Below the pieces are notes generated by a model, which made no database searches, was not told the origin of the DNA, and saw only the letters and a program-made list of their open reading frames with translations. The position numbers and the translations under genes are program-made. A stretch of 64,000 nucleotides of DNA from Mycteria americana (lineage: Eukaryota > Chordata > Aves > Ciconiiformes > Ciconiidae), in the NCBI RefSeq assembly GCF_035582795.1, contig NC_134370.1, positions 29,871,501-29,935,500 of the forward strand, written 5' to 3'. Within the stretch, counting starts at the first letter, position 1; every line of letters starts with the position of its first letter. Shown here piece after piece: positions 1-13,000 of this stretch.

Positions 1-1589
1 AACAAGGTGCTTAAAGGCTGTCTCAGCTGAAATATACAGGAACAGTCATCTGCTTGAATTGCAGCAAGTGTAGTTCCAGCTGATTATTCTGCTTCATGCT
101 GAATTGAAACACAGGTGGCAAAGCAAAGAGGAAAGCAGTTTCATCTTCTCTGACTATAAAAGGATGCTTGCATAAGGCATGAGAAGTCAGGGATTAAGAT
201 TCTATTCCTGAGGTATGGCCTGGCAATTAATTTTGTAGCTAGGCACAACATCTTTTATTAGACTAGCAATCAGAACAGTCAATTCCCTTAGCCTTTTTTT
301 GTCAAAAATATGGCTAATTGTCCTTAAGGTAGTAAACCATCTGCTAGGAGATTCAAATAAATGCAGGTTTATGTCATTTCAGGAGAATGTGCAGAGGCCT
401 TAAAGACTTTATAAGGAGACCAGGAACTACTTTTTAAATTCCTGACCTGATAGGATTAAATTGGGGTGACCCTAGGAGTTTGGATTGTAGTAAATGGAAT
501 ATTAAATTTGGAATTTCTTTGCAGCTTCAGGTGTTTTAGTGAGCAGAAGCTTTATCTTGTCACAGGTAGATTTGTGAGTATACAAAGAGAAAGGAAAACA
601 ACAAAACAGGCCGCAGACAGCTATAGTTCCAGCAGCAAGCACTTCTTGTAATACAGGTTATCACAATAGACAAAAACCTCCAGTGAATGCTTTCAGATTG
701 TGCAAATGGTTAAATATAGTGATCTGGAGTGATACTTAGCTATCTTCAGTAAGAGCCAGGAGAATCCCATTCAGACTTTCAAGGATCTGATCTTCAGCTT
801 CTGTGTCATCTCCACAGAGCCCAAGGTACTCCAGGTGCTGACTCAGGGTTTCTAAACAGAATGGGATGGAAAACTGTGGTGAGCCAGTATGGAAAATATT
901 TTGAGTTCTTTCTGGTATTTCTTTTCAGTGACAATGGCTGACCATAAGATCATCTCCTGAAGGCTCCAGATCTGAATATGTTCATTAAATAACTCATTTA
1001 ATCCAAGAGCATGAGGGCAAAGGCTTGGTCCACTTCTCAGACAGCACATAGCTCTTGTGCAACCATAAATATGCATAGAAATTCTATGTGGAAAAAGAAA
1101 TTAACATATAATAACTGTGGCAGAGTTTGAGGTAGGGAGGAGAGAGGAATAATTAGAGAACCCAAATCAAGCCTGTCATTTCTAAATGCCTCTTTATCAT
1201 AAAGATAGTACTTGCAGTTCAACTAGCTGTATATCTACTCTGATAGCGACCAGTAACAGGCACTGAAAGAACGCAAGAATGAAACAGCTATGGTATCATA
1301 CTCCCCCTTAGTTTCTGGCAGCCTTGGCTTTTAGAAACATACCTAGTATTTACATCAATGCATTTAATACATTTTGTTGGACTTTTATTCCATGAACGTT
1401 TACCTTTTTAACATAATTCATACTTTTTATCTCCACAGCACACTGTGACACAGTTTCACTGTTGTAAGAGGAAAATACTTCCCTTTGTTTTAAAGTATCT
1501 ACCAAAAAGCTCAAAGCTAATGGCCTTTGAGTTTCTGTAATAAGAGAAAAGAATGGTCCTTCAGTATTTACCTTTCCCATGCTTGTCAC
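1..1589. other. Intergenic DNA, no gene recognised
   Basis: AT-rich DNA with only short open frames (up to 79 codons on either strand), none of which shows a recognisable protein motif or lies between convincing splice sites. The final 200 bases may already belong to the 3' part of the degraded CR1 that becomes recognisable from about 1590, but I could not align them. I see no RNA gene or tandem repeat here. Confidence 0.6.
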
Positions 1590-2700
1590 GATTCAATGGA
1601 TTTTTATTATATCCCTCCTTTGTAATGCTTCTGCCAATTCATTTAATACTTCCTCTACAGAAGCTTTGATAACTTGCCTCAAGCTTTTTCCAGTTCACTT
1701 TTATTCTTTTTAAGTGAGGAGCTAGAATTCAAAAGTGTTTTCAAGATATAGGTGGACTGGAATTAAGACAAAGATTGTAATGTTTTGTTTTCTACTCTTT
1801 TAATCTTTGGTCTATTTCAGAATGTGTTTTGTGCAGGTATTCGAAATGACTCTATCTTCTCAGCAGAGGGAGTTTATTTAGACCCCAACATTATTTGTAA
1901 TTAGGCCATCTTTTCCCCATGTATATTGTTCTTCTGCATTTACAGACATTGAACTTGATGTGCCTCTTTATCCCAAGTAATACAGGTTGATAAGATTTTT
2001 CTGCAACTCTCTACAGTTGGTTTTAATTTTGAGTACTCCAAATAATCCAAAACCTCTTTACCATTCTGCTATTTCTAGATCATTTATGAATATATTGAAT
2101 GACACAGGTTCCAGCAAAGGTAACATCTAATAATTATGGCTCTCTATTGTGAAAGTAGTCTTTATTCTGCCCTTCAGACTTCATCAGATAACCTTCTCTC
2201 ATATCCCAAGTTAGCTTAGATGATAAACCTTATTGAAAGGTTTGTATAAATAGAAATGCATTGTTAACAGTATGTCCCTTATTCACCTTCTTGCCAGCTC
2301 CTTAAAAATGTTTAAAGAGAGGTTGAGCATTACTTGCCTCCACCAAAGTCTCATAGACTTTCTCCTTTTTATCATATCTGTGTTTAGCAATTCTGTGCTT
2401 TACTATAATCCTACAATTTACCTACGCAGAGATCAGATTTCTGTACTTTAATTTCCTGCATTCCTTGCAACTGTTTTTGTAAACTCATGCCGCTTTTACT
2501 GCTTTCCACGCTATTAATCCTGTAGTTGATTTAAATGGCATTCTGCATGTTACAGTTAGTGATCTGACAATTCATTTTTTTAATTCCTCATAAACTCTGG
2601 GGAATAACATCCAGTCCTGACAATTGGTTACCATTTATCTTATTGATTTGTTCTCAATCAGTCTTCTGGCCTTTCAGTCTGAAGGTTCCTCCATCTACTT
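1590..2700 (-). mobile_element. Ancient CR1-type LINE relic, antisense, reverse-transcriptase region
   Basis: Read on the + strand, this segment follows, in the right order, the reverse complement of the 3' half of an old amniote CR1/L3-like LINE as I know it from reptile genomes. Recognisable blocks include a stretch near 1860-1900 (flanking 'tttagaccccaacattattt'), one near 1945-2030 ('acattgaacttgatgtgcc' and 'ttctgcaactctctacag'), the hallmark 'gatcatttatgaatatattg' at about 2079-2098, 'caattctgtgctttactata' at about 2389-2408, and an upstream domain match near 2585-2650. The element is transcribed from the minus strand. Frameshifts and stops are everywhere, so it is long dead. It is far more diverged than the CR1 at 9019-10055 and belongs to a different, older family. 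The outer edges are uncertain by about 100 bases. Family assignment is from memory of consensus order, not from an alignment. Confidence 0.75.
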
Positions 2701-4590
2701 CCTGAAAACAAAAAGACCTAAAGTGGTTGAAATGAATGTAAGAAATAATGCCGGAAAACTGATGGCTGAAGAAGTTAACTTATAGAATGTAAGGTGTTAC
2801 CAAAACTGTAGGTAGTAAAATAGCATTTCTACTTCACAAACTATTTCCTTGAAAAAGATGAGTCATGAGACTTGGCCTAGAAATATTTCAGCTGAGGATT
2901 AATAATTCATAACTTATTTTTGTTGTTTGATGGATTCACTATTTTCTCTTTCCTTAATGTGTCCATTAGTTAATGTGACTTTTTAAAATTAAATGCATGA
3001 ATTTAGTACATAGAGGAAATTACTTCAGAGGAACCAGAAGCGTCTTGAGCTCTTTTGAAGAGAGGATGAATTAAAGGGAGGGGAAGTAGAACATCATTAA
3101 AGGTTGCTACTGTCCTTTGAGAAGAAAAATTCTTTGTCTTAAAAAATTAAAAGCAGTTATTTAGGAACAATGACAATTTTGGTTTTGTGCTTTAAACAAG
3201 ATGCCATCTTCAGAAAAATGGCTGGATACATCAGGTTAAAAGTCTCTACAGGGAAGCTGCAATATTTTTTATTCTGAGTAAGAAACTGAGGCTGTATGTA
3301 TTGATGTCTCTTGGAAAGCCTTTGTAGTTGAAAGTTACTGTGTTTGTCTTTTCATGGCCTCTTCAAAATCATGTGCTAAGGGCAATACAGGCATAAAATT
3401 CATAGATCAATGTTTTTAAAAAAATAGATAACTTTGGATTTGTTGCCTTTTTTTATTAATGAAAACAGGCTGAAAACTCCTGGAATAGATATATGTACAA
3501 CAAGGATTATTTCCTTTGACCTGCTTTAAAAAATTAACATTAATCACTAGTTTCCATTTCTGTCTAGTTCTCCTGCCACAAATTGCTGAATGAATGACTT
3601 TTGTATGAATGAAGTACACGTCGAATGCAATTTTCTTATTAAAAAAAAAAATCTGAGCAACCTGACAGTTGAATCAGCTTTGATCTTAAACTAGATCTAG
3701 TGGGAGTGGGCAGAAGGCTACAGCTGCTGATAGAGCAACATGAAATAAATTAGGAGCCTGTGAGAATGAATTATCTATGGAACTCTGACTTCGTCCTTAT
3801 CAAGATCCAAAATGTGTTGGCATGAGGTAATGCATTTAGCTTCTAGTACTCTGTCCTCTAATTAGAGCAATAGTGATATTTGCAGCTACATTCTAATACA
3901 GTTAGGATATATAGAAAGATGAAAAGGTGACTGGATCTCTTAAGGTGGAGGAGGTTGTTTTACAAATAGCAGGGAACAGTCTACATTACTGGTCACTCAT
4001 TAGGTTGGTATAGTGGTAATTAGAAATCCAGATACTTTGTTATTTCTCCAGGGAATAGATCAGTAGAATAACACCATATGCATGATGACAAAGTCCTTGA
4101 AGAATATCCCTCTGGTTGCAGTCTGTAGTGTTGTGAAATTAGTACTATAAGCAGCAGAATCAACCAAGTAGCTGACTAAAGAGCTATTTTTATAAGTCTT
4201 GCAGAAGGCAGTATTTAACTGTAACAGTCTTAAAATACTGAACCCTTTTCTCAGATACTCAGAATTTTATCATGTTGTATGTTATTTATAAAAACTTGAT
4301 TAATTTAATCAACATGGGACTGATTCCTCAATACTCATTAAGTGCATGCTTCTGAAGTGGAATTGAAGCAGACACTGCAAGACATAGTTATTTTTGTGGA
4401 GAGGCAATAATAACGGCATACATACAGATTGTGACTAAAATTGGCCAGAAAAGGGTATTCCTGTTTTGTGGAAAATTCTGGGTTGTTGACATTTTGTTTC
4501 ATCCCATGCTGGAACGGAATGTTGACATGGTGAAACTTCAGGCAAAACAGAACAATTTGTTTCATTTTTTTGGCAAATGTGGTTCTTCCC

Positions 4591-4710
4591 CAGCCTGAGG
4601 CTGCCTGGCACGCTGGCCTGCTGCCTGGCCGGCTGGTAGGCAAGCTGGAAAGAAGCCAGCCAGGCTAGCCAACTGGTTGGGCAGCAGGGATTGCCTGCCT
4701 GGCTTCTGAG
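4591..4710. repeat. GC-rich degenerate repeat with imperfect inverted repeat (hairpin)
   Basis: A short island dense in CTGGC, GCCTG and GCCAG words stands out from the AT-rich surroundings. The arm gaagccagccaggc (4652-4665) pairs with gcctgcctggcttc (4693-4706) over 14 bp with one mismatch, leaving a 27-base loop. The left half (4598-4650) repeats a degenerate 'ctgcctggc' unit several times. It may be the remains of a minisatellite or a structured element. No coding capacity or known family is recognised. Confidence 0.6.
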
Positions 4711-5576
4711 GAGGGTTTTAGCAGAATAAACGTGTTCTCAAGGAATATTTTTTTGTTCTCTTGAATCAGCATTTTTATCGGAATATTGTTGATCAGCTTT
4801 AGTAATTCACTGTAGAAGCAGGGGAAATGGAGTTGGGCTCTGGTCTGGAAAGCTCTGATTTTACTTTCTCACTGATTACTTGCAGTGTCTGAATTTAGAA
4901 GTCTCTGGAGATTGAAGTACAAAGGGCTTTTTTCCTGAGCTGAAAGGCTAGATTATTAATTCATGCATAAATCTGTGCATAAGCTACTGAGTAGAGGCAT
5001 AGGAAGCAGACTTTTGCTGTGGGAGTTGGGTTTTGATCATCCTAATGAGAGCAGAAACAATAATGCAGAAAACATGCTTCACCATAGTGATTTCATCTGG
5101 CTTCTGCAGTGGGGAAAGAGCCATGAGGTGTGAGCTCTTCGGATCCCTTAGACCATTGCTGTGCCAATTCCCAGCACAAGTTTTGACCTATAAAGTCCTC
5201 AGGGAGTGAGACACGTCCCACGCATCTCTGTATTTTTCAGTGACTGATTATGCCCCCCCTAAAAATGGCAATGCCTTATCTGATTTTTTCCTCATTTTTA
5301 TAGCCTTTCACATGTGTAGGAACTATCCTCTGTTTTTTTTCTAGAGGAAATATAGACCCTATCTTGCAATACCAAATGCTACATTTGGTATCATTTATTA
5401 CTGTTTGGATCCTGAGCAGTGTGAAGTCAGTATGATCCAATTTGAGGGCTTGAAACAGTCAAATGCCTAGCTTTGTGTGTCTGCTGCTGCCTCTTACTTC
5501 ACTAATTTCACATACTAAACTTATTCTTCTGCCACTGACCTTTAGTATACTTAAGAAGATTCTTCCATGGACTTCT

Positions 5577-5594
5577 ATTATTATTATTATTATT
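5577..5594. repeat. (ATT)6 microsatellite
   Basis: Six perfect ATT units in tandem, read directly from the sequence. Confidence 0.9.
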
Positions 5595-8500
5595 CAAAGC
5601 TGGAAAAAAGTTAATGTGTTTTTCCAGAACATAAAGATATAATTGTTTACAATAGAGGTCCATTTAGCTCAGTGTAATGTCTCTGGTAATAGATGATTAC
5701 AGAACAGTAAAAGAAAACAGTACGTATCCTTTCCCTGGTATGCTTTCTCAACTTTTAGTAATCAACTTCTTCAGGATTTTCTTTGCTGGAGGTTTCATCT
5801 TGTTTAATTACACTTAAATTCATGGAAGTGTTTATTTTGAACTTGTTTGTAATTTAGCTTCCAGAACATAGACTGGTGATGAGTTCCACAAAGTAATTTT
5901 GGATTGAGAGAGAAAATAACTCATTCTTGTTTTCTCTTGTTGAAATCATCATCTGGCCTGCTCTTGGCTCTGATTTTTTGAAAATGTACTGTATCACAGG
6001 GGCAGGGAACACAAGTCGCCATTAAATGCATCCTGTGTAACAGCTGAGGGATAAGAGTCCATGCTGATAAACTGCTAGAGTTCTGCAGGTCAAGAGTAGC
6101 TGGAAGGCATAAGAAGAGTCCTGAAGAAACTAAAATTTCACATCATAATATTGGAAACTAGCTGTTGGGTCTGTCTAGCAATTTAATAATAAAAATAAAA
6201 AGGAAAAGTTGCCCTGCGTTCTTATTTGTGTAGCTGCCTACAAAATCATGTAGCTGGAAGCCTCTGTTTTCTCACAGTATTTTTTTAATGCTCTTCCCTG
6301 AGATAACAAAAACAATTCCTGGTCCATGGCATCTCCCGTATAAACCTATGGTAACAAATGTGCCTGCATGCCAAGTAGAAGAATTAGTAATAGTAGTAGA
6401 AGTAAGGCTCCAGGTCTTCTCATCTAGGAATGTGATATTGTATTTACTTCATAATGAAACATAAAAAAGGTGTAAATTGGAGATGGAGAAATCTAGAAGG
6501 GCTGGTAAGTGTATGTGTATTAAAAGCAAATAAAGCCTGTAAGGTCAAATATTCACGTTCTCGCTGGCAGTGAATGGTGCAGCTATAATTGTAGCAGTTT
6601 TGCTGTAACCAAGGGAAGCAAAAGCTGCTGCTGCTTTTGACTTCGGTGGCCCTACCAAGGAAGGGAGGAGAAAGGTGTAATTCAACTTGAGGAAAGGTTT
6701 TTGAATTTCTCCAGTGGTGAATTATTATATTCCATCTCTGGAAAGGCATGCAACTGTCTTGAGACTAGGCTGATGTATTCTTTCCAACAGAACTATCTTA
6801 TCTTGGTGCATGAAGTAAAGTATTGGAGGAACAGATGCTCCATCTCTTCAGACTTTCAAACCCATGGCAAGAAAATTGTCCTATAAATCAGATAAGCTAT
6901 TATCTATGTCTCCATGAAAAGCCACTTACGGCCATGTTAAAAGATATGTTTTGTGTCTTTGTCACTGCACTCAAGGGGGGTGAGAGGTAGGAGAAAAATC
7001 ATTAGATTAAAAAGGAACTGGAGAGACAATTTAAAACCAGTATCCTAAGGATGACAGGGATATAATTATGAACCACTCCTCACCTGACTTTTTTTACTCT
7101 TGTTTCTCTATAAAGTGTTTTAGATTACTCATGTCTATTCTGTAGCCATAAAGAATTCACAATAAGTAAATTTTTAGGATTCCTTTGAGGTTTTTTAACT
7201 TCTGCATGGAAGTTACTTCACAGAAAACATCTGTGGATAAAAAGTGAATTCTGCTTTGTGGACACATTTGCTTTGTTAAAATGTGAAAAGGGGGAAGAAA
7301 TATCTTGAAACCTTTTTGAAAGCTTGAGACAGCATTTTAATTTGCAGTTCTCTTGGTGAATGTTCACTGGAATGTCCTTGGTTTAATTAAGCTGAACTGA
7401 GCTTAAGGCTTGATCCAGTGTGTATGGCAGCATGGGGTTGAAATCTAAGGTGGTGTTTGGAATGGCACCTGATGCTACTCTAAATTAATTCAGCCTGGGT
7501 AGTCCTGTAGTTTATGATCATGTGGGCTTATAGCCTTTGTATCTTTCTTGCCCCTGCATCCCTCAGCAACCCTCTTCAAGAACAAAAGGAGTAGGAATGG
7601 ATGGCTAGTGTAGGTTGTCTTAGAAGGTTGGAGCCATGTCATTATCTGGGAATTGAAATCTCTCCTTCTGCCCATTCTCAGAATCTGAAAAGGGCCATAT
7701 TTTCCCCAATGTTCTTTTCTCCTGGTCTAGACTATTGGTAAATATTCTCAATGTTAATGGCCAAATACATACAGTTTCTAAGCATGCTTTAAAAATACCT
7801 GTTGCCAAGAACTGGAAAGTAGAGGAAAGCCCGCTGCGTTGTCCACAAAAACTAGCCTTTGCCCATTGCTTTTGCAGCCTTTCTGGATTGCATTGACCCA
7901 TCCTGAACTCTTTAGAGCACTGTTCAGTGCCTGTGGTCCTGTGGGATGCACCTTTGAACATTTTACTATTCAAAGAACATGAGAATGCCATGGGTTTTCA
8001 ATGAGATTTTTACTGTTTGGCCTGAGCTGCAGGTTGAAAGGATGATGAAAACGGGAATTTAAGCCTGACTGGCTAGTACTTACATTAAAGTTCTCTGTTA
8101 ATCGCAAGGTTTTAAGAAAAGTTTCTATAATCCATGTCTAAAATTATCTTAATTGTCATAGATCAGCCAGGACAGCCACAAATACTTTCTTTGACATGGT
8201 GTCATGTGTGGCATTAATTTTTTTTTTTTTTCAAAAATGGTCAAAATTGAAGTAGAGAATAATAGAAATCACCCAGCAGTAAAGTAGAAAAAGGAAATAG
8301 ATATAGAACACAAATGAGTCAGCATCTGGTTGCCATGGCTGGATACTGAATGCTGAATTTTTAATGCCTGAACACCAACTGTTAGACAGAAGAGCATTGC
8401 AAGGGATGGGGAGCAGAAAGTATTTGAGGGAGTTTATGATGGTGTTCGTATGTCTACAATATGTGCATCAGCTGGCCTTGGGCTATTCCTTAATCTCTCA

Positions 8501-9018
8501 GCTGTTGACCACCACCACTCAGCCTTTATTTCTGCAGGGTTTCCTACAATTCATCTGCTGTTTGGCCTGCAGTTTGTCCAGAAAGCTTAGTTCTCCTTTG
8601 GCCTTTGATGCCAGGCTTCTTTCCAGGCATATTCAGAGCGTGTATCAGAGAACACATGGGTGGACAGAGTGGTTCGCTTCTGAGGAGGAGTTTTACTAAC
8701 AATACGACTGCCCTGAGTGGTGAAAGACAACTTCATTATGTGGCTGAGAGATTTAAAAAGAAGAGTGTGCTGATGCAGGAAAGGATTTTAATCAATAACA
8801 CTTATCCTTTGAGAACCTGTGCATAGTTTTAACTTAAGCAAAACATAAGTGAGTGGAGAACTTGAAAATGTAAGCAGTTAAAGGAGATGTAGAAATGTTG
8901 CATTATTTGGGGTGGGAGTTACATGGTCAAAACTTCACAGTGCAATGACTGAAGTCTGTAAGTGCATGAACAAAGGCTTTTTTTCTTTAACAGTTGAGAT
9001 GCAGCTATGCTTCACATG

Positions 9019-10055
9019 ATCACAGAATCACAGAATCATATAGGTTGGAAAAGACCTTTAAGATCGAGTCCAACCATAAACCTAACACTGCCAAAAACCA
9101 CCACTACACCATGTCTCTAAGTACCTCATCCAAACGTCCTTTAAATACCTCCAGGGATGGCGACTCAACCACTTCCCTGGGTAGTCTGTTCCAATGCTTG
9201 ATAACCCTCTCGGTGAAGAAAAATTTCCTAATATCCAGTCTAAACCTCCCCTGGCGCAACTTGAGGCCATTTCCTCTTGTCCTATCACTTGTTACCTGGG
9301 AGAAGAGACCGACCCCCACCTCTCTACAACCTCCTTTCAGGTAGTTGTAGAGAGCAATAAGGTCTCCCCTCAGCCTCCTTTTCTCCAGGCTAAACAGTCC
9401 CAGCTCCCTCAGCTGCTCCTCAGAAGACTTCTGCTCCAGACCCTTCACCAGCTTCGTTGCCCTTCTCTGGACACGCTCCAGCACCTCAATGTCCCTCTTG
9501 TAGTGGGGGGCCCAAAACTGAACACAGTATTTGAGGTGCGGCCTCACCAGTGCCGAGTACAGGGGCATGATCACTTCCCTAGTCCTGCTGGCCACACTAT
9601 TTTTGATACAAGCCAGGGTGCCATTGGCTTTCTTGGCCACCTGGGCACACTGCTGGCTCATATTCAGGCGGCTGTCAACCAACACCCCCAGGTCCTTCTC
9701 TGCCAGGCAGCTTTCCAGCCACTCTTCCCCAAGCCTGTAGCGTTGCATGGGGTTGCTGTGGCCCAAGTGCAGGACCTTGCACGTGGCCTTGTTAAACCTC
9801 ATACAATTCACCCCAGCCCATCGATCCAGCCTGTCCAGGTCCCTCTGCAGAGCCTTCCTACCCTCCAGCAGATCAACACTCCCACACAACTTGGTGTCGT
9901 CTGCAAACTTATTGAGAGTACACTCGATCCCTTCGTCCAGATCATTGATAAAGATGTTAAACAGAACTGGCTCCAACACCGAGCCCTGGGGAACACCGCT
10001 TGTGACCGGCCACCAACTGGAGTAAACTCCATTCACCACCACTCTTTGGGCCCGG
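9019..10055 (-). mobile_element. CR1 LINE retrotransposon, 5'-truncated, antisense
   Basis: Chicken-repeat-1 non-LTR retrotransposon lying on the minus strand. Its 3' terminus is at the low-coordinate end, where the + strand shows the typical short tandem octamer-like repeats (cacagaat at 9021-9035) followed by the conserved 3' UTR (aggttggaaaagaccttta). Homology ends at about 10055, after a 'gggcccgg' block, where flanking DNA takes over. So only about 1.04 kb of a roughly 4.5-kb element remains, the usual 5' truncation of target-primed reverse transcription. No clear target-site duplication is seen, as is normal for CR1. The uninterrupted reading frame and limited divergence suggest a fairly recent insertion compared with the relic at 1590-2700. 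Confidence 0.96.
9104..10042 (-). CDS. CR1 ORF2 C-terminal fragment (reverse transcriptase), 312 codons
   Basis: The frame encodes the end of the CR1 ORF2 polyprotein, covering the later part of the reverse transcriptase and the C-terminal region. Near the start is the motif [10 protein letters not shown] (about residues 14-23). The catalytic motif is FADD (about residues 47-50), the form usual in CR1. Further along come the blocks KCKVLHLG-like (TCKVLHLG), [73 protein letters not shown] and [22 protein letters not shown]. All of these are characteristic of CR1. The frame stays open to the natural stop, but the endonuclease domain, the N-terminal part of the reverse transcriptase and ORF1 are missing, so the copy cannot move by itself. 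The apparent GTG start is only where truncation begins, not a real initiation site. Confidence 0.93.
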   Translation of the reverse strand: MVVNGVYSSWWPVTSGVPQGSVLEPVLFNIFINDLDEGIECTLNKFADDTKLCGSVDLLEGRKALQRDLDRLDRWAGVNCMRFNKATCKVLHLGHSNPMQRYRLGEEWLESCLAEKDLGVLVDSRLNMSQQCAQVAKKANGTLACIKNSVASRTREVIMPLYSALVRPHLKYCVQFWAPHYKRDIEVLERVQRRATKLVKGLEQKSSEEQLRELGLFSLEKRRLRGDLIALYNYLKGGCREVGVGLFSQVTSDRTRGNGLKLRQGRFRLDIRKFFFTERVIKHWNRLPREVVESPSLEVFKGRLDEVLRDMV

Positions 10056-13000
10056 AAGGTCAGAAGGTGATATTTGCAGAAAACCAGTGGAGAAATTCAG
10101 GCTCAGAAGAGGCCCTTGTAAAAGGTGATACTGCTGTTCCTTGTGGTAACACAAATTGATACATTGTCACCAGTGAGAAAAATGGCAATTGATTGTGAAA
10201 TGGAGATTGAATGGAGGGGGAAAAAACCTTTTTTTTTCTTTTTTTTTGGCAAATTTATTCTTGGATAATTGAATTCCACCAAGGAGGGAATACAGGAAAG
10301 AGTGTGTGTGGCAGGGGAAAGTTAGAGGTAGAAAGCAGATCCTACTGGCCTGTGGCTGATGCTGTGCCCCGTGGAGTCAACAGGAAAAATGGCTGCAGAA
10401 CCCTGACTGAAAATGAATAAGAGGAAAAATATGATTATCCTAGGATAACCTAAAACAGGTCAGTGAGATAAGTTGGAAGAAAGCCAGCCGAGTGCAGTCA
10501 GGGAGAACATATGTGCTGCAGAGATGACCCATAGCACGAAAAGCGGCTTAATCGTATTCTCCTAAACTTAGTCCTTTTTTGAGGGATGGAGAATAGGAAT
10601 AAAATTTACTTTAGTGTAAAGGAATCAAAATGTTATAAACTTGTGTACAAGTAAGTGCCTTTTTACGAGTCTGATAATTTAACTGCAACACTTGGTGCTT
10701 ACGGAATAGGTCTGTTTAACATACACCAGCTTCATAGGCTAATGCTGAGCCGCAGCTCCCAAGATGCTGTAATTCCTTACGCAAGATAAGGGGAACCCCA
10801 GCTTTTGCATTTAGAAGCCGGACTTGCAGGAATAGCAACAAATATACTATGCTCAAAAGCAATGAGTAATGCACCTAAAAATTACCTTTTTCTCCATGAA
10901 CAACAGCTTGCATTTGGGTCATTTTCAGGTTTTTCTTTGTAAACAAGAGGTCAGGAAACTTGCTGGCTTAAATCAAAGTGCAGCTTTTTCCATAGTTGTT
11001 TACTTCCAGGAGATGTTGATTTCACTAAGTATTGTGAAACATGGGGGAAAACTTTCAGAGCTAGCAAAGCTATGTGCTGACTACAACAATGTGGGCAGAT
11101 AAGTAATCGGACAAATTGTGACAGCTGGGTATAAATTGACTGACTTCATTTATGGAAATGAATGAAATCCCTCTGTCTTGCTCACTGGAGATCTATTTTC
11201 TGCGTTTGTTATGAGTGATGTTGGTCTCTAAAGGTACCTTTGATCACACAGTTAATATACATCTTAAGTAGGTGATCTTCTATATGATGGGCTTGCTATT
11301 TGCCCACATTCTATAGTTTTACAGCACAAAGTGAATTAAAGGAACCCTTCCCTTTGGTCATTATGTGTGTATGGGAAGTAGGCCATAGTCTCAGCCAAAT
11401 AGCATTCAGCCTAATTTCCCTGGCTCCCTAAATTTAGCTTGAAGAGCTGTCAGTGGAGGAAAAACCAATTAGACTCCATAGCAGAGAAAACACTAATTTC
11501 CCTTGGCTGACAACTCCTACAAGCAGTTTTTCGGCCAAGTAAAAGAACAGCTGTGAAAAAATAAGCCTTTACACTGATATCAAAGCATTAGCCCAGTCCT
11601 TAGCTATTCCTGCTAAACAGTCTGTTGGGAGCATAGGTGGATGTTAGAGACTATGGACAGTGACAATAAAGCCGGTGGTACCCAGACCCCAGCATGTGTT
11701 GTCATAAGAAAAGATGTTGACAGGCGTTGGAGGTAGACCGCAGAATGGTAGGCTGGCTAGCTAGGAAGATGTGCCATCCCTGACTTCCAGCTGTCTGCTG
11801 CCTCTGCAGTGAAGCAGAGAAGTCTCATCCCTGGCTGTGGCAGCGCATGTAATCCAGTTCTCCACAGGGACTTGTTGCAAAGCAAGCTGGTTAGCTGTAG
11901 ATGTTTTGGTTGGCGTATAGGTATTGCTGGAGCATGGTGATGCACAAGTGAAGCTGGAATGTGTGACTGCAGTGAAGAGACTATCACCAGGTAGAGTTTA
12001 GAGAATAGGACTGGCTGCACGGGGAAACCCAGACATGTGGCATGGCTGATGGAGCAAGGAGGCCCCACCAGGAAGCCCAGTGGTGTGGGAGCTACGTGGA
12101 CAGATGACAAATAATGAGGCAAATGCAATTATTGGTCTTTTGTGCCTGGACTCCACCTAAACAGACACAGCACAAAGGTCCCACAGTCCAGACTAAAACT
12201 CCTGAACTTCTAGGGTTTAATTAATGATTGTTGTCTGTGCAAGGAAACTCATAGGCCTGAGCATTTGTCTCTTCCACTTGTGTGACAAATGCTGTTTGAT
12301 GTAGGTGTATCATGTAGATTTAGGAGGCTATAGTACAAAGCTATGTTGTCAAACTTGAAAAGACATTCCTCTCTCCTTTGCATCTCTGGTACCACGCCAA
12401 AAAAAAGTGTATTTCTGTAATTCTCGAAAGGGCAGAGCTTTTGTTGGCAACTCGTCCTCCACCTACACCTGTCTTGTCCTTGCTAGTTGCTTGTATGACT
12501 CCACTCAAGATCTGGAAAAAGCCATTGACAGGGGAGGATCTTGTCTCTGCGCTGTTGAAGATAAGCATGTTGCATGATTTACAGTGCAGTTACTGAGGTT
12601 CCTTATTAATCTCAGAGGTTTCCAGAATAAAGCAGACTGTAGTGGGAACTTGTGTAAATTCTGGCAATTTTTTGTGGGCGCTGTCTGAAGCTTTTGTAGT
12701 GCTCAGTATTATAGTATCAATCCTAACGCGTATTTGGCCTGTTTTATAACTTCATAGGGATGTGAAGATCATCCTTGGAAGATAGCCTTGAAGTTGATTG
12801 CATAATGGACGTGCTAGGAATATTTTTTTCCTAGTTAGTGGGGGTGTGTGTTTGGCTATTTTTATGCAGTATAAGATACCTCATACTGAAAAACAGATCA
12901 TTCTGAGGTCTGACACACATTTTAAAAATTATGGCCTTACAAGATCTTGCAGTGCTTAATACAAGTAACATGTTGCTGTACTATGACTTATATTTTAGAG

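Larger units (their letters stand above)
2701..9018. other. Intergenic DNA, no gene recognised
   Basis: About 6.3 kb of AT-rich DNA between the two CR1 elements. The longest open frames are 123 codons on the minus strand (7620-7991) and 111 codons on the plus strand (8364-8699). Neither has a recognisable domain or exon boundaries. Small features inside are a GC-rich hairpin island at 4591-4710 and an (ATT)6 microsatellite at 5577-5594. There is also a T-run near 8219-8231. Confidence 0.6.

Noticed and set aside
7620..7991. 123-codon minus-strand frame
   Set aside because: No recognisable motif, no exon signals and no supporting context. Such lengths are expected by chance in 64 kb on six frames.
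9194..10159. 321-codon open frame on the + strand, the longest in the window
   Set aside because: It is antisense to the CR1 reverse-transcriptase frame, which carries all the real motifs. The antisense translation resembles no protein and runs past the element edge by chance.
11757..12128. 123-codon minus-strand frame in a slightly GC-richer patch
   Set aside because: No family resemblance. The higher G+C lowers stop frequency and explains the length.
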